A DNA stretch of 64,000 nt from Berberis thunbergii (Eukaryota > Streptophyta > Magnoliopsida > Ranunculales > Berberidaceae): assembly GCA_003290165.1 (NCBI GenBank), contig QNQO01002090.1, forward strand, positions 97,257 through 161,256, given 5' to 3'. The notes beneath the pieces are model-generated. The model was not told where the DNA came from. It ran no database searches and was given only the letters and a program-made list of their open reading frames with translations. Below, in pieces: positions 1-11,381 of the stretch (its first letter is position 1; every line of letters begins with the position of its first letter). Made by a program: the position numbers and the translations under genes.

Positions 1-1200
1 AAGCATGAACCTAGATCTGGTGGGAAAAACTGAAAAATTGGCCCATTCAGCGGCTCTATCACGCTGTGCTTTCCTAGCCAGCTTTCGATCCCTGCGAGCC
101 TGCATAGACATCTTGGTCAAAAGGGGGTCCAAGTTGAAGACATCTTCTTCCACCGCTTCTAAAACCTGCCAATAATTGCCAGATGTCTGTTGATCATTAG
201 ACTTGGCCAAATTATGTTCTGAAAGAGACTTGGGCCCTTTTCCAGGTGAAGGCCCAACAATACATTTTCCTTTATCCTGCTAAGATGGACGAGCTGAGTC
301 AGACATCGAGTTACCAAGTTTACCCACTGAAACGACACTAGAAGCAAGGGAATGGGGAAGCGTTGGGTATTGCTGGGGAGACTGATCATTCAATGTCGGT
401 AACCTAGGAGGCGGGTCGTATGCTTCGCATGAGGTCACGTGTGGAGAGTTAGCGAAGACCAAGAAAGTTGTGTGTCCAAACAGAAGAGCAACAGGTGTCC
501 ACTGAATCACTGACTCAGGAAACTCTATCAACGACCTTGCAAGATTATTTCTTGCAACGAGATCTGGAGGAAGATGATTGCCCCATACTTGGGACAAGAA
601 ATCAATGGGAGAGTCTCAATGAATAGAGGTTGCTGCAATGGGGCCCTTACTGGCAATAGAGGTAGGGCTCACACTGGAGGGATTAGTGGCCACTACTTCC
701 ACAAAGGTTCTGTTGCGCAAGGGTGGGACAACACTAATATCTGGCAGTGTTGAGACCCCATCTCTTCTAAATTGCTGCTTAGGATAAGGTTGAGGCACCT
801 TATTTAAAACCATCTCCTTCATAGCTTGGGCGAGTTGTTTTCAGCCTGTCCCTTCCACGCCAGCTGGCACCCTAAGAGTTTTGGACCCTAAACCCCAACC
901 CACCAAAATAGAAAGGAAGATTCCTTTTTTATTGACCTCTTTCACCATCATAACTCATCTATTGTTGATTTTCCAACTGGCTGAGAAAGCATTAGAGCCT
1001 GGTTCCACAGCTTACTTAAGCTGAAACTCAATCCATTCTCCCATCTGCAATTCAACAAAAACTTTGATTCTAGCCCTCAAGCTCGATTCAAGTAACAACA
1101 AATCTCCTCTTGACTTTCGAATCCCAAATTATTTCCCATCAATTTTCAACAAACGGAGATTTTCTTCTTTGAACTCCATCTCTCCCAAGATTTAGCACAA
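1..1200 (-). pseudogene. Decayed retroelement ORF1-like coding region
   Basis: Read on the minus strand from about 1185 down to the window edge, this stretch gives long protein-like pieces separated by stops and frame changes. One piece reads like a plant retroelement accessory protein, with the string WGLGSKTLRVPAG and a Pro/Ser-rich C-terminal half. The open pieces at 616-822, 280-597 and 159-389 belong to this one decayed reading. I see no reverse transcriptase, and the element's 3' end lies outside the window. The best guess is the ORF1/gag-like protein of a LINE-type element, by analogy with the ORF1 at 4561-6657. The family is not certain, and it could also be a fragment of another retroelement. 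It is clearly not intact. Confidence 0.4.
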
Positions 1201-1329
1201 AATTACAAACATACAAGCACAATTTCACCAGCATACAAGCATCATAGCAATACGAAGATTAGAAATAACTGAAAGATCTTAATTTTTGGCAAAAAAATTG
1301 CCAAATTTGTTCCAAAGTCTAAGAAAGAG

Positions 1330-1910
1330 CTCACCGTCATCACAAGCCCTCGGTCACCACCGTCAAGCCCTCGGTCACCACTGTCAAGCCCCGGTGATGG
1401 CAGATCGAGAAGAAGGATGAGGCTCACCAGCCTGTCGAAAACCACTTCACCTTCGAAAACCACTCACCCCACCTCACCTCACCTTCAAAAACCACCTCAC
1501 CTGCGAGATCCCCCTCACCGTCGAAAACCACCTCAACTTCGAAAACCACTGACGAAAACCACCTCAACACTGTTGAAAACCACCTCGCCTTCGAAAACCA
1601 CCTCCCCTTTGAAAACCACTGTCGAAAACACCAACTCACATTCGAAAACCCCCTCACCACTGCAAGATCCCACTGTCGAAAACCCCTTGTGAGATCCCAC
1701 TGTCAAAAACCCCCTGTCGAAAACCCCCAGCGAGATCCCACTGTCGAAAACCCCCTCCCCACTGCGAGATCCCCCTCACCTTCGAAAACCACTGTCGAAA
1801 ACCACCCTCACTGTGCAAGAAACTGACTGTCGAAAACCGCCCTCACTGTGCAAAGAGACTCATTGTCGAAAACCACCCTCCCTGTCGAAAACCAACCTTG
1901 GTGGATAGTT
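1330..1910 (-). repeat. Degenerate minisatellite (TCGAAAACCACCTCAC-type units)
   Basis: A run of irregular 12-20 bp units built on CGAAAACCACC and CGAAAACCCCC, mixed with CTCACC and GCGAGATCCC. The open frames across it (1417-1692 plus, 1424-1660 minus) are low-complexity by-products. It lies directly upstream of the minus-strand ORF1-like region, so it may be the monomer-type 5' leader of that retroelement. That role is inference. Confidence 0.6.
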
Positions 1911-2470
1911 CTTTAAAAAAATTACACGAAATTGTTTATCGACATTAATCTAGATTTAAAAATCAATTGTGATCATAACTATTTTTCTTGCACCAAGATT
2001 CTCTAAATCATCACAAACCAAAAATTTGATAAAGATAATTATCATTCATTGAATCATGCATGGAGTGTTTCGAAAAGGATTGGGAGTATCATCCTTGGCA
2101 GGAGGTTCATGTGGCTAAGAATCCAACATGAAACAGAGCATTGGTTCAAAACGATCGGAGGTTCGATCTCGCTCAGTACAATTTTGAGGTATTTTTCATT
2201 ATGCCAACTAGAGGTATTGAGACTAGAAGTCCATTCTATCCATTCCATATAGACTCCGACTGCGATATATGCTAGATATACCTCCTCTATCAACTTAAAT
2301 TTTTAGAGAAGTTGGCAATTTAACACTTACCGTTAAAATAAATGAAAACGAGAAAAAAAAAAGTGATATTATTGAATTGATGATAAGAATAAATAATAAG
2401 TGTTTTTCTCGTGATATCCAATAACTTACCAACCACCTTCTCAGTTTTTTTTTTCCTAGCTAGCTAGTTC
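1911..2470. other. AT-rich intergenic DNA, no gene seen
   Basis: No convincing coding, RNA or transposon structure was found. The overlapping short open frames near 2050-2290 on both strands match nothing I recognise. Confidence 0.5.
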
Positions 2471-3275
2471 ACATGATGAGACAAGTTTGCCTTCTCATCA
2501 AACATATCTCATCATCGAGTAAGTCTAGGCAGCAAGAAGTATCAATCATTCTTTGATCAGGATTGGATTTTATGTTTTGCCCATTTTCTTTCAAACACAA
2601 CCACAGACATCTAAAACACTTCCACTGTTTACATCTTTAAAACACTTCCTCTGTTTGTTTGTTTTATTTTTTATTTAATTTTTTTTCCTAGACAGCTGGT
2701 TCACATGTTGAGACAAGTTTGCCTCCACATCAAACATATCTCATCTTCTCTGTCTTTTTCCAAGTTGGTAGTCATCTATCTCTTCATGGCTTGAACAGAG
2801 AAAAGTGAACTTACCATGTACACTCCCATTCAATGTAGTATGCTGAAATGAATTTGCATTATCTGTCTCATATGTGAATGAATGAAGTATCAGCAATTTC
2901 ATCAAACAACTCTTAGTGGGACTTGCCCATACGGATCTAGGTGGTCAAATAGGGACACTTGCCCTCACTGATTTTTGAGTTTTTTGATTTTTGTTTTTTG
3001 TTTTTTTTTTCGATTTGTTAATCATGCAACACTAAACAGAGAAAAGTGAACTTACCATGTACACTCCCATTCAATGTATTATGCTGAAATGAATTTGCTT
3101 ATCTGTCTCATGTGTGACTGAATGAAGTATCAGCAATTTCATCAAACAACTCTTAGTGGGACTTGCCCATACGGATCTAGGTGGTCGACTGGGAAACTTT
3201 TGACTTTTGAGTTTTTTGTTTTGTTTTTTTTTTTTTTTTTTTTTGATTTGTCAATCATGCAACACTAACAATGAC
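2471..3275. repeat. Tandem duplication, about 241-bp period, plus a 45-bp repeat
   Basis: The segment beginning AACAGAGAAAAGTGAACTTA at 2794 is repeated at 3035 and runs nearly unchanged through CAGCAATTTCATCAAACAAC to ATCATGCAACACTA. This gives two head-to-tail copies (2794-3034 and 3035-about 3270). A separate repeat, GAGACAAGTTTGCCT followed by CATCAAACATATCTCATC, occurs at about 2478 and again at about 2708. The unit is non-coding. The T-rich tract inside each copy differs in length. Confidence 0.8.
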
Positions 3276-3291
3276 ATTTCATTCCACCCCT

Positions 3292-3501
3292 TTCTCTCTC
3301 TCTCTCTCTCTCTCTATGTTTTGTGCGACGCTGACCACTCCATTTTTCTTGTACGCTCCCTTTATTTGTTTACTGTGAAATAGACAATTGTCCCACCTCC
3401 TTTTCTCTTTGTCAATTTTAATAAAAATTATGTTAATGTAATTAATTATTATATTATCATTAATTAACTATACTTATCACTCTCCCCTCCCCCCCCCCCC
3501 T
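3292..3501. repeat. Simple repeats: (CT)n and a poly-C tract
   Basis: A CT dinucleotide run sits at about 3292-3315 and a C homopolymer at about 3489-3500, in otherwise AT-rich DNA. Confidence 0.85.
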
Positions 3502-4218
3502 CACTACTTTGACGATGAAGCTGTTAAAATTATTGTTTTGATATGGAATATCAAGCCCTTGTTGATTTGTTATTAAAACCTCTATAAAAGATTTTCATAT
3601 TCTTTTTAAAGAGACAACCTCTTACTTACACACCAATTTTGAGAAATGTTCTTATTTTTTTTTATACCACCACTTTTGGTAAAGCACACGACCACCATCT
3701 GTTTTACGTGTATTTTGTGTATAATGTAGAAATTCAAGTATTAATCATCAAATATGCACAAAATGACACAATAAAGCTAAGTTCAACAACAAAGTCTATT
3801 GGAAGATAACACATTCATTACCAATGATTTTCAAACCCAAGGTCTATAAAGTCAAGCCCACAAAGCACCATCATCTATGGATCTCGAAAATATTATTTGA
3901 ATATTTGAACACCCACATGGCAACTTCATCTAGCCAAAATGAATCTCTACATATTTCACCATCCATTCTCCAACATATTCCCTTATTTTTATTTTTATTT
4001 ATTCTTATTTTATTCTACCATATTCTTTTATATATATATTTTTTTTAATCCACCATATTTTTTCCTTATTTTATTTCACCACCCATTCTAGCATCTCACA
4101 CTTCTTCACCTATAAATACCCCATGCTTGAAGTATACTTGAAGAAAGGAAGAAAACCAAAGAGTTTTATTGAGAGTAGTTGTGATATAGAGTTTAGAAAG
4201 AAATAAGTAGAAGGAAAG

Positions 4219-6810
4219 CGACGGCAGCGAGAGAGGGGTTTCACGAGAGAGGGAGACGGGTTTCGAGTGTCGAGCGCAGATAGGGCTTTCGGGTGTCGAG
4301 TGCAGAGAAGGGTTTCGCGATTCGCGAAAGAGGGAGAGGGGTTTCGCGAGAGAAGGAGCAGGGTTCGACCGCTAGGGAGGGGTTTCGCGAGATAGGGCTT
4401 ACAGAGAAGGTCAAGTTTCGCGCAGAGAGCGCCAGCGCCGCCGTCTGTCGCGTGGGGTTGACGCTCGACTCGCCGCCTTCACCGCCGCCGACTCGCCTCC
4501 ACCGTTTGTCGCGTGTAGCAGGCTGACAGCTGGACTGGATTGGGCTGTGTTCTTGATGTGATGTCGGCTTCTCCAGCCGCTATCCCTTTTCCCGGGGGAC
4601 CGGTGGAAGGGGCGGTCAAGCCATCCTTCACCCAAATCTTGGGTAAAATTCTGGTTGACGAAGTTGCGGATATACATGTAGAAGGTACTCGATTCCGCAA
4701 AGATGGACCCCCAACAATCGGCATCACGGCTTTGGATGAAGTACGTGGAGAGGCGTTCATGGAACAGCACGTGATTGTTTTAAAATTCTCTAGCTATAGA
4801 CCAACATTGGCAGATATTCGAGATTCGATACACAGGACATGGGGAATTCTAGGCGATTTTTTCGCTTGGTTTGCTTGATCAACGTCACGTGTTAGTCCGC
4901 CTTCAATCTGAGGTGGAAGCAAAGAAAGTTTTGTCAAGGGATTCTTTTTGATTGGTGGAGTTCGTTTCAAAGCCTTCCTTTGGCATGCTGGATTCAGTTT
5001 GAAGGAGGACCCGATCTCGGTGCCTTTGTGGGTAGAGTTGTCTAACCTACCTTTGCATTTATTTCATCATCCTTTCTTGAAAGCAATTGTGAATTCTTTT
5101 GGTGGTTTTTTGCGAATGAATGATCATACTAGATGCCTATCACGCCCGAGTTTTGCCCGTGTTTGCGTGGAGATGACTTTGGCAGAACCTTTACCAAATA
5201 GAGTTTGGATTGATAGGGCTAATAATAGGGGTTTCTGGCAGAAGATTGAATATCCAGGCTTCAAATACTGTGCATTTTGTTCATTGATAGGGCATCAGGA
5301 GGAGTTTTCTAGGAAAAAGTTAGGTCTTAAGGGTGGTTGGAGAGCCCCTGACCTAGCTCAAGCAGAGAAGGGCAATGCCAAACCCAAGGTCGAAACCAAA
5401 ATTATAAAGCAACAGTATGTTCCTATTGCCAAAAAAGAGAAATTGCCCACTCTAGAAGTGGGTACGAGTGGTGTAAAGAATAGGCAAGGTGTGGAGATTA
5501 AGGAGTAATTTGGTGTTCAGAGACAAGTGGCCAATGATCTGGTTAAATTGGTGCTGTCAAATAATTTTGCGCCACTAACGGAGGATGTTGAGGAAGTGGT
5601 GTGTGATCAAGCGGATAAGCAATTGGTTGGGAAGGAAACGGCTCATGATATTGCCGAGGTTGTTCCAGAAACTACGGAGGAATGCTTACTTGAGGCAGGG
5701 TATACAGCTTCGGAGATTGAAAATGTATGTGGAAAACAAGCAATGACATTAAATCAGGAGGATGCGGTCAATTCAGGGGCACTGAGTAGTCGTTTGGACG
5801 ACACGAACATATACAATAATAACAGTCCTATAGTTCTTCAACTGTCAACGTCACAAGGAGCGGCCAGTGTTTCGACTGGAGTTGTTTCGATTGGGAAGGA
5901 TGCTCCAGGTCTTCAGCGAGCAAACATGATCATGTCGCCACAGCGAGAGGCTCCAGGGATGCAGCACGTTGACAATCCAAGGAGTGAAGAGATTGGTCAC
6001 TCTGGTTCTAAAACAGAGTGCATTTCGCCCAATACAGGGGACGTTGCGATAGAAACATGGTGTGTCCTCAGTTCGCCACTTTCAGAGCAGGCATCACTCA
6101 GAGCAGAAAATGCAGGGTCATTTCCAGTGCTCGCAGTTAGTAGTTCTAGGACAAATGGAGAACATCATATTGAACCCGGTGATGTTGGAATTCAGTCGGC
6201 ACAATTGGTTTCCGTTACTCATATGGGGGGGACACCTCGGTGCTACTAGCACAGAGATAGGGGATGCTATGCAGGGTCAGCAAGTGCAGGAACCCTTGGA
6301 TGATGACTTTCAGTCTTTGGTCAGGTTAAAGAGACATTTTGACAAATACGCTATCAAAACTTCCCCGGATTATAAAAGAGTTGGAGACAACTTGAATAAG
6401 GCTATATCTTTGTTCAGATAAAATAGGCTACTTCGACCGCCGAAATTGAATCTCGATTCACTCGAAAGTACTAGCAAGGATATAGTAATGAAGTTAACTC
6501 ATAATCTGAGCTAGGTCCACAAGCAGCAATCAGTGATTTGGATTTAGGGGCTATGTCAGACGGAAAGATGAATAAGAGGCGTCACACCAAAGATATCAGC
6601 ATTTGTCCACGAAAATTCAATAGAACTAGGAAAGAAAACAAAAGGTACAAAGACTGAGTTATTGTCTAGGCTTGTATTGGTGAATCATATCTTTTGTGCG
6701 AGTTTTTTTAGTTATCCCTATAGGGTCAGTCATGTAGCCTTTGGGCGTAGATTTTTAAATGAATAAAATGGGTCAACATCTCAATTTGATTAAAAAAAAA
6801 AAAAAAAAAG
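4219..6810 (+). mobile_element. LINE-type retroelement with poly-A tail and TSD, lacking ORF2
   Basis: A GC-rich, repeat-bearing leader (4219-4560, recurring GGGTTTCGCGAGAG-like units) is followed by a broken ORF1, a short 3' region with AATAAAA near 6762, and an A tail at 6792-6809. It is flanked by an 11-bp duplication with one mismatch: GTAGAAGGAAA at 4208-4218 and GTAGAGGGAAA at 6811-6821. The host LTR repeat resumes immediately after it. The related repeat C at about 9490-9560 shows the uninterrupted sequence. No endonuclease/reverse transcriptase ORF2 is present, so the copy is internally deleted or belongs to a non-autonomous subfamily. Confidence 0.85.
4561..6657 (+). pseudogene. LINE ORF1 (DUF4283 / CCHC-knuckle type), broken
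   Basis: ORF1 proteins of plant L1-type LINEs bind RNA and carry a DUF4283-like domain followed by a CCHC knuckle. Here the first ATG (4561) opens a reading that stops near 4878. The protein continues in another frame from about 4948 with the domain core (VELSNLPLHLFHHPFLKAI) and a knuckle-like YCAFCSLIGHQEEFS. The fourth metal ligand of C-x2-C-x4-H-x4-C is Ser instead of Cys. A TAA at 5506-5508 interrupts the frame; it then continues in frame from 5527 to 6249 as an acidic, low-complexity tail. It shifts again near 6240 and ends with a basic stretch (KMNKRRHTKD) before a TGA at 6655-6657. With at least two frameshifts and one stop it cannot make a full protein. Confidence 0.7.
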
Positions 6811-7565
6811 GTAGAGGGAAATCCTAGAGCTTATCTTGTTTGGCGAACATCCCACCTTAGGGTGTGGGTGAGCCCATGAGAGGATAGCTCCAAATTGGTT
6901 ATCTTTTAGCTTAGTACATTTCAAAGTTTATGTATTAGAGAAACAAGTAGTTAGATTGATCTTGTAACTTGATTATATCATAAACCAATGAGGTAAGTTA
7001 GATGTTTTGTGTTTCACAATTTGAATATTGTTCTTGTTTTTTTCTTCTACTTCTTAAGTTTAAGATTAGATAAGTTTTTATCATTGTAATTTCTCTAACA
7101 AACTCCTACTTATAATGTTTAAGTATTATTAGTCTAAGTTTCATTTTGATTTGTTAGATATTTGGTGTTTCATTGAAGTATGGATTCCTTGTATTCTTTT
7201 AAATTCACATTTGATTCTTAGATTACTCATATAATTAAAGCTTGAAATCAATTTGCTCATAAAATCATATTATTCGTCCTAAGGTAAGATAAGAATCTAC
7301 TTTAGGATGTGTTAATGAATTTAGAATGATTAATCTAAGAGTGACCTAATGGTGTCATCTAATCATAATGTTAAACCCAAAGCCCTAACTTTCACATTTA
7401 GGTTTTATTTTACATGTTTATTTTAAATACTTCAACGATCACTTGTTTTCTAACTAGGTTAAGTTTCAAAAGAGATTTGAAGATTAGTTTTTTTTTTAAC
7501 TTTATAGTTCTCCTTGTGGGATTCGACCAATAAATAACCGTGCGCTTGCGGTATGATTTGAGATT

Positions 7566-7662
7566 TATCACTTATTTGATAAGCTTATAAATAAGACATT
7601 TTATGCTCCTAAATATACAATTAAGTCCAATTATCTAATATAATTATCTCATTACATGTATT
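7566..7662. other. Linker between LTR-like copies A and B
   Basis: An AT-rich spacer containing ATTTTATGCTCCTAAATATA and CCAATTATCTAATATAATTA. The same spacer recurs between copies C and D at about 9836-9913, showing that the A-B and C-D pairs descend from one dimer. Confidence 0.7.
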
Positions 7663-8784
7663 TGTGTATTTTGTATAAATTCAAGCAATAATCTCAAATC
7701 ATACACAAAGTGACACAATAAAGTTAAGACCAACAGCTAGAAAAGTCCATTGGAAGTTCAAATATTCATTGTCAAAAATCAAAGATTTTCAAGCCCAAAT
7801 ATCCACAAAATATCCTCATCTACGGATCTCGAGAAAATCAACTTGAAAATATGGACATCCACATGGAAATTTTATCATAGCCACAAAATCTCTACAAACT
7901 TCATCATCCATTCTCTCATTTGTACTTCATCACTTTTACACTCCACCTTATTTCACTTTTACACTCTTCCATATCTTTGCTTTATTCCATCACTTTTACA
8001 CTCTACCTTATTTCACTCGAAAACTCCATCTTTCACTCCTACTTCACTTATAAATACCCCACACATAATCACACTTGAAGGAGACTAAGAAATATCTTAA
8101 GATGAGAGAAATTTGGAGTTAGAGATTGAGCATTTTGGAGTTTATTGTTGTAAGTTTTTGCAGTTTTTCTTTATATTTATGTTTATCACCATGAGTGACC
8201 AAGGGTATACCATGTGTGGCTAAACTTTACCTTAGGGCGTGGAAAAACCCCATGGGAGGATGACCTCATTTAGGTCCTCTTAGTTTGGTTGTTTTAATAT
8301 CTCACGTACTTAGAACTTGTGTAATGTTAGCTTTTAGGATTTTCAACCGAACCGATGGTTTGGTTTTTCACCTAAACCGTAAACCAAACCAACTTTGGTC
8401 GGTTTCAAAAAGTTCAAACCGAACCGACCATTAACAAAATCGAACCGAATTGAATATAATTTATGCAAATCGTAATCGAATCAAACATGCTAAAATCGGA
8501 ATAAAACCGAACCGACAGACTATTTTAAAAATATTATAATATTTTTATGTAAAATATATATTATTTATCATATATTCGGTCGATTCGGTTTTGTCAGTTA
8601 AAATCACACCGAAAACCGAATCGACTACTTCGGTTTTGAATTCTTTAAAACCAAACCGAATTTAAACCGAACCGATTGGTTCGATTTTGATCGATTCGGT
8701 CGGTTTAATCGGGTTGGTCGTCGGTTTTTTGTTCAACCCTATTAGCTTTGTTTAGTGAATTTGGTTTAATCTCTAATAGCAACA
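7663..8784 (+). mobile_element. LTR-like repeat copy B, 3'-truncated
   Basis: It begins at about 7663 with a start like that of copy D and carries a TATA motif, CTTATAAATACCCC, near 8049. It continues past a hAT-type MITE (8335-8741) and breaks off near 8784. The 3' half present in copy D is missing here. B and D resemble each other more than either resembles A or C. Confidence 0.6.
8335..8741. mobile_element. hAT-type MITE (407 bp) with 8-bp TSD
   Basis: The element starts TAGGATTTTCAACCG and ends GTTCAACCCTA, giving loosely complementary ends. It is filled with ACCGAACCG/CGGTTCGG repeats that make it nearly self-complementary. It is flanked by a perfect 8-bp duplication, TTAGCTTT (8327-8334 and 8742-8749), typical of hAT elements. 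It has no coding capacity. A sister copy sits at the matching site in repeat D (10906-11263). Confidence 0.8.
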
Positions 8785-8994
8785 AGGCCTTTTAAGATAA
8801 AGGCCTCACACCCGTGATCCGGATGGTACGTAGGCCCAAGTTGCGGTGTTTAAGTTGAGGATAATATCGTTGCTACTAATAGTGAACCTAGGTGCGCACA
8901 CACGCTCAGCGAGTACTTACAATTGGTATAAGCGCCGATGATCCGGCTGGGACTCGGTCGGCGAGGTAGAGGTGCGGCCGGCACATTATTCAGG
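8785..8994. other. GC-richer unassigned segment
   Basis: A roughly 210-bp stretch with many CG steps (CGGCTGGGACTCGGTCGGCG near 8942), inserted between LTR-like copies B and C. The motif ATTGGTATAAGCGCC at about 8931 vaguely resembles a tRNA-Met primer-binding site, so it may be a leader fragment of another retroelement. This is weak. Confidence 0.3.
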
Positions 8995-9850
8995 CGAGGT
9001 ATTTTGTGTATAATGCAGGAATTCAAGTATTAATTATCAACTATGCACAAAATGACACAATAAGTCTAAGTTCAACAACAAAGTCTATTGGAAAATAACA
9101 CATACATTACCAATGATTTTCAAGCTCAAGGTCTATAAAGTCAAGCCCACAAAGCACTATCATCTATGGATCTCGAGAAAATTATTTGAAGATTTGGACA
9201 TCCAACACTTCATCCTAGCCAAAATGGATCTCTACATATTCCACATTCTCCAACATATTCCCTTATTTTTATTTTTTATTATACAATATTCTTTTATATT
9301 TTTCTTATTCCACCATTCATTTCCCTTATATTTTTCTTATTTTATTTCACAATATTTTTTCCTTATTTTATTTCACCATCCATTATAACATCTCATACTT
9401 CTTCACCTACAAATACCCCATGCTTGGAGTATACTTGAAGAGAGAAAAAAAACCAAAGAGTTTTATTGAGAGTAGTTGTAGTATAGAGTTTTGAAAGAAA
9501 TAATTTGAGGGAAGGGCTAGAGTTTACCATGTTTGGCTAACATCCCACCTTAGTTTATTTTCAAGTTTATGTGGTAGAGAAGCAAATAGTTAGATTGATC
9601 TTGTAACTTGATTATGTGATGAACCAATGAGGTAAGTTAGATGTTTTGTGTTTCACCATTTGAATTCAATTAATGTTTTATTCTTCTACTTCTTAAGTTT
9701 AAGATTAAAGAAGTTTCTATCATTGCAATCTCTCTAACAAATTTCTACTTATAGTGTTTACATATTAAAGAAGTTTCGACCAGTATTTGTCGTTATCTAA
9801 CTCAATAGATAACTGTGTGCTTGCGGTATGATTTGAGATTGATTACTTAT
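8995..9850 (+). mobile_element. LTR-like repeat copy C (internally deleted)
   Basis: It closely matches copy A from GTATTTTGTGTATAATGCAG onward. The TATA-region CTACAAATACCCC lies at about 9408 and the leader GAGAGTAGTTGTAG near 9467. At about 9490-9560 it crosses the point where copy A is split by the LINE, and so serves as the empty site. Blocks present in A after about 6850 and about 7150 are missing here. The end is the shared terminus GTGTGCTTGCGGTATGATTT. Confidence 0.6.
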
Positions 9851-9968
9851 TTTATGCTCCTAAATATATAATTGCTAAGTCCAATTATCTAATATAATTA
9901 TCTCATTACATGTATTTTGTAGAAATTCAATCACTAATCTCAAATCATACACAAAGTGACATAATAAA

Positions 9969-10277
9969 CACTACACGAAATTGGCATATTTGTAACAACT
10001 TAAAAAACAATAACACTTTTGAGCTATTACAATTCACCAAACAATTTCAAGTGAAAACTAAATTTAGACAACAAAATGAAAAATAGCTACAAAAAAAAAA
10101 TGATACAATAAATTAGATCACCATGAATAATATCACTTGTAAGCCCATACTATTAGTGGTGATACAATTATTGAATCACTTTGTTTGTGAAAATGTGTAA
10201 AATTGTTTTATAGATTGTTATAGCTTAAAAGTGTAACTATTTTTGAATTGTTACGAAAATGGCAATTTGGTGTAGTG
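9969..10277. mobile_element. CACTA-type MITE (309 bp) with 3-bp TSD
   Basis: The left end is CACTACACGAAATTGGCAT and the right end, reverse-complemented, is CACTACACCAAATTGCCAT. Inverted similarity continues inward (GTAACAA, ACACTTTTGAGC versus ACACTTTTAAGC). It is flanked by AAA on both sides (9966-9968, 10278-10280). Repeat B at about 7718-7732 shows the site without the insertion. It has no coding capacity. Confidence 0.85.
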
Positions 10278-10905
10278 AAAGCTAAGATCAACAACTAGAA
10301 AAGTCAACTGAAAGTTCATATATGCATTGTCAAATATCTAAGATTTTCAAGCCCAAAGACCCATGAGTCAACCCACAAAGTATCATCATCTACGGATCTC
10401 GATGAAATCAACTTGAAGATATGGACATCCACATGGAAATTTTATCATAGCCACAGAATCTCTACAAACTCCACCATCAATTCTCACATTTGTACTCCAT
10501 TTTTACACTCTACCTTTTATCACTTTTACGTTCTTCCATATCTTTGCTTTACTCCATCACTTTTATACTCCACCTTATTTCACTCAAACACTCCACCTTC
10601 CACTCCTTCTTCACTTATAAATACCCCACACATAATCACACTTGGGGGAGACTAATAAATATCTTAAGATGGGAGAAATTTGGAGTTAGAGATTGAGCGC
10701 TTTTGAGTTTATTGTTGTAAGTTTTTGTAGTTTTTCTTTATATTTATGTTTATCACCATAAGTGGCCTAGGGTATACCATGTGTAGCTAAACTTTACCTT
10801 AAGGTGTGGAAAAGCCCCATGGGAGGATATGACCCCATTTAGGTCAATTTAGCTTGGTTGTTTTAATATATCATGTACATAAAACTTGTATGTTATGTTA
10901 GCTTT

Positions 10906-11263
10906 TAGGATTTTTCACCGAACCCATGGTTCGGTTTTTCACCTAAATCATAAAATTCCAAATCGACCAACCATTAATTAACAAAATTGAACCGAAACCG
11001 AATCGATTCTAATTTATGCAAACCATAACCGAATCGAACTGACTAAAACCAAACGATCGACTATTTTAAACATATTATAATATTTTTATGTAAAATATAT
11101 ATTATTTATTATATATATTTGGTCAATTCGGTTTTGTCAGTTAAAATCACACCGAAAACCGAACCGACCACTTCGGTTTTGAATTCTTTAAAACCGAACT
11201 GAATTTAAACCGAACCGATTGGTTCGAGTTTGATCGGTTCGATCGGTTTTTTGTTCAACCCTA
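10906..11263. mobile_element. hAT-type MITE (358 bp), sister of 8335-8741
   Basis: Same ends and same CGGTT/AACCG-rich body as the element at 8335-8741, at the equivalent position in repeat D. The TSD is TTAGCTTT (10898-10905) versus GTAGCTTT (11264-11271), with one mismatch. It is probably the same insertion carried through duplication of the host repeat. Confidence 0.75.
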
Positions 11264-11381
11264 GTAGCTTTGTTTAGTGACTTTAATTTTGTTTAATCTC
11301 TTTTATGAAGATGTTAGAAGTGTTGTATTTCATTAATATGGAAACATCATTTGCTTTTATTTTTATCATTAAAAAGTCTAA

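Larger units (their letters stand above)
3703..7565 (+). mobile_element. LTR-like repeat copy A (interrupted by a LINE)
   Basis: The left part (3703-4218) carries a TATA motif, CTATAAATACCCC, near 4110, followed by a purine-rich leader. The right part (6811-7565) ends in the family terminus GTGCGCTTGCGGTATGATTT. The two parts are contiguous in the related copies C and D, so this was one repeat of about 1.27 kb before the LINE landed in it. The promoter-like left half, a terminus of the 'gtgggattcgacc...' kind common at plant LTR ends, and dispersed copies all suggest an LTR. No coding internal region is attached. The superfamily is not determined. Confidence 0.6.

Noticed and set aside
1417..1692. 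Lys/Thr/Pro-rich open frame (plus) and its minus-strand partner 1424-1660
   Set aside because: Low-complexity translation of the minisatellite.
4411..4770. Minus-strand frames over the LINE leader and ORF1 start
   Set aside because: Opposite strand to a recognisable ORF1, with no domain similarity.
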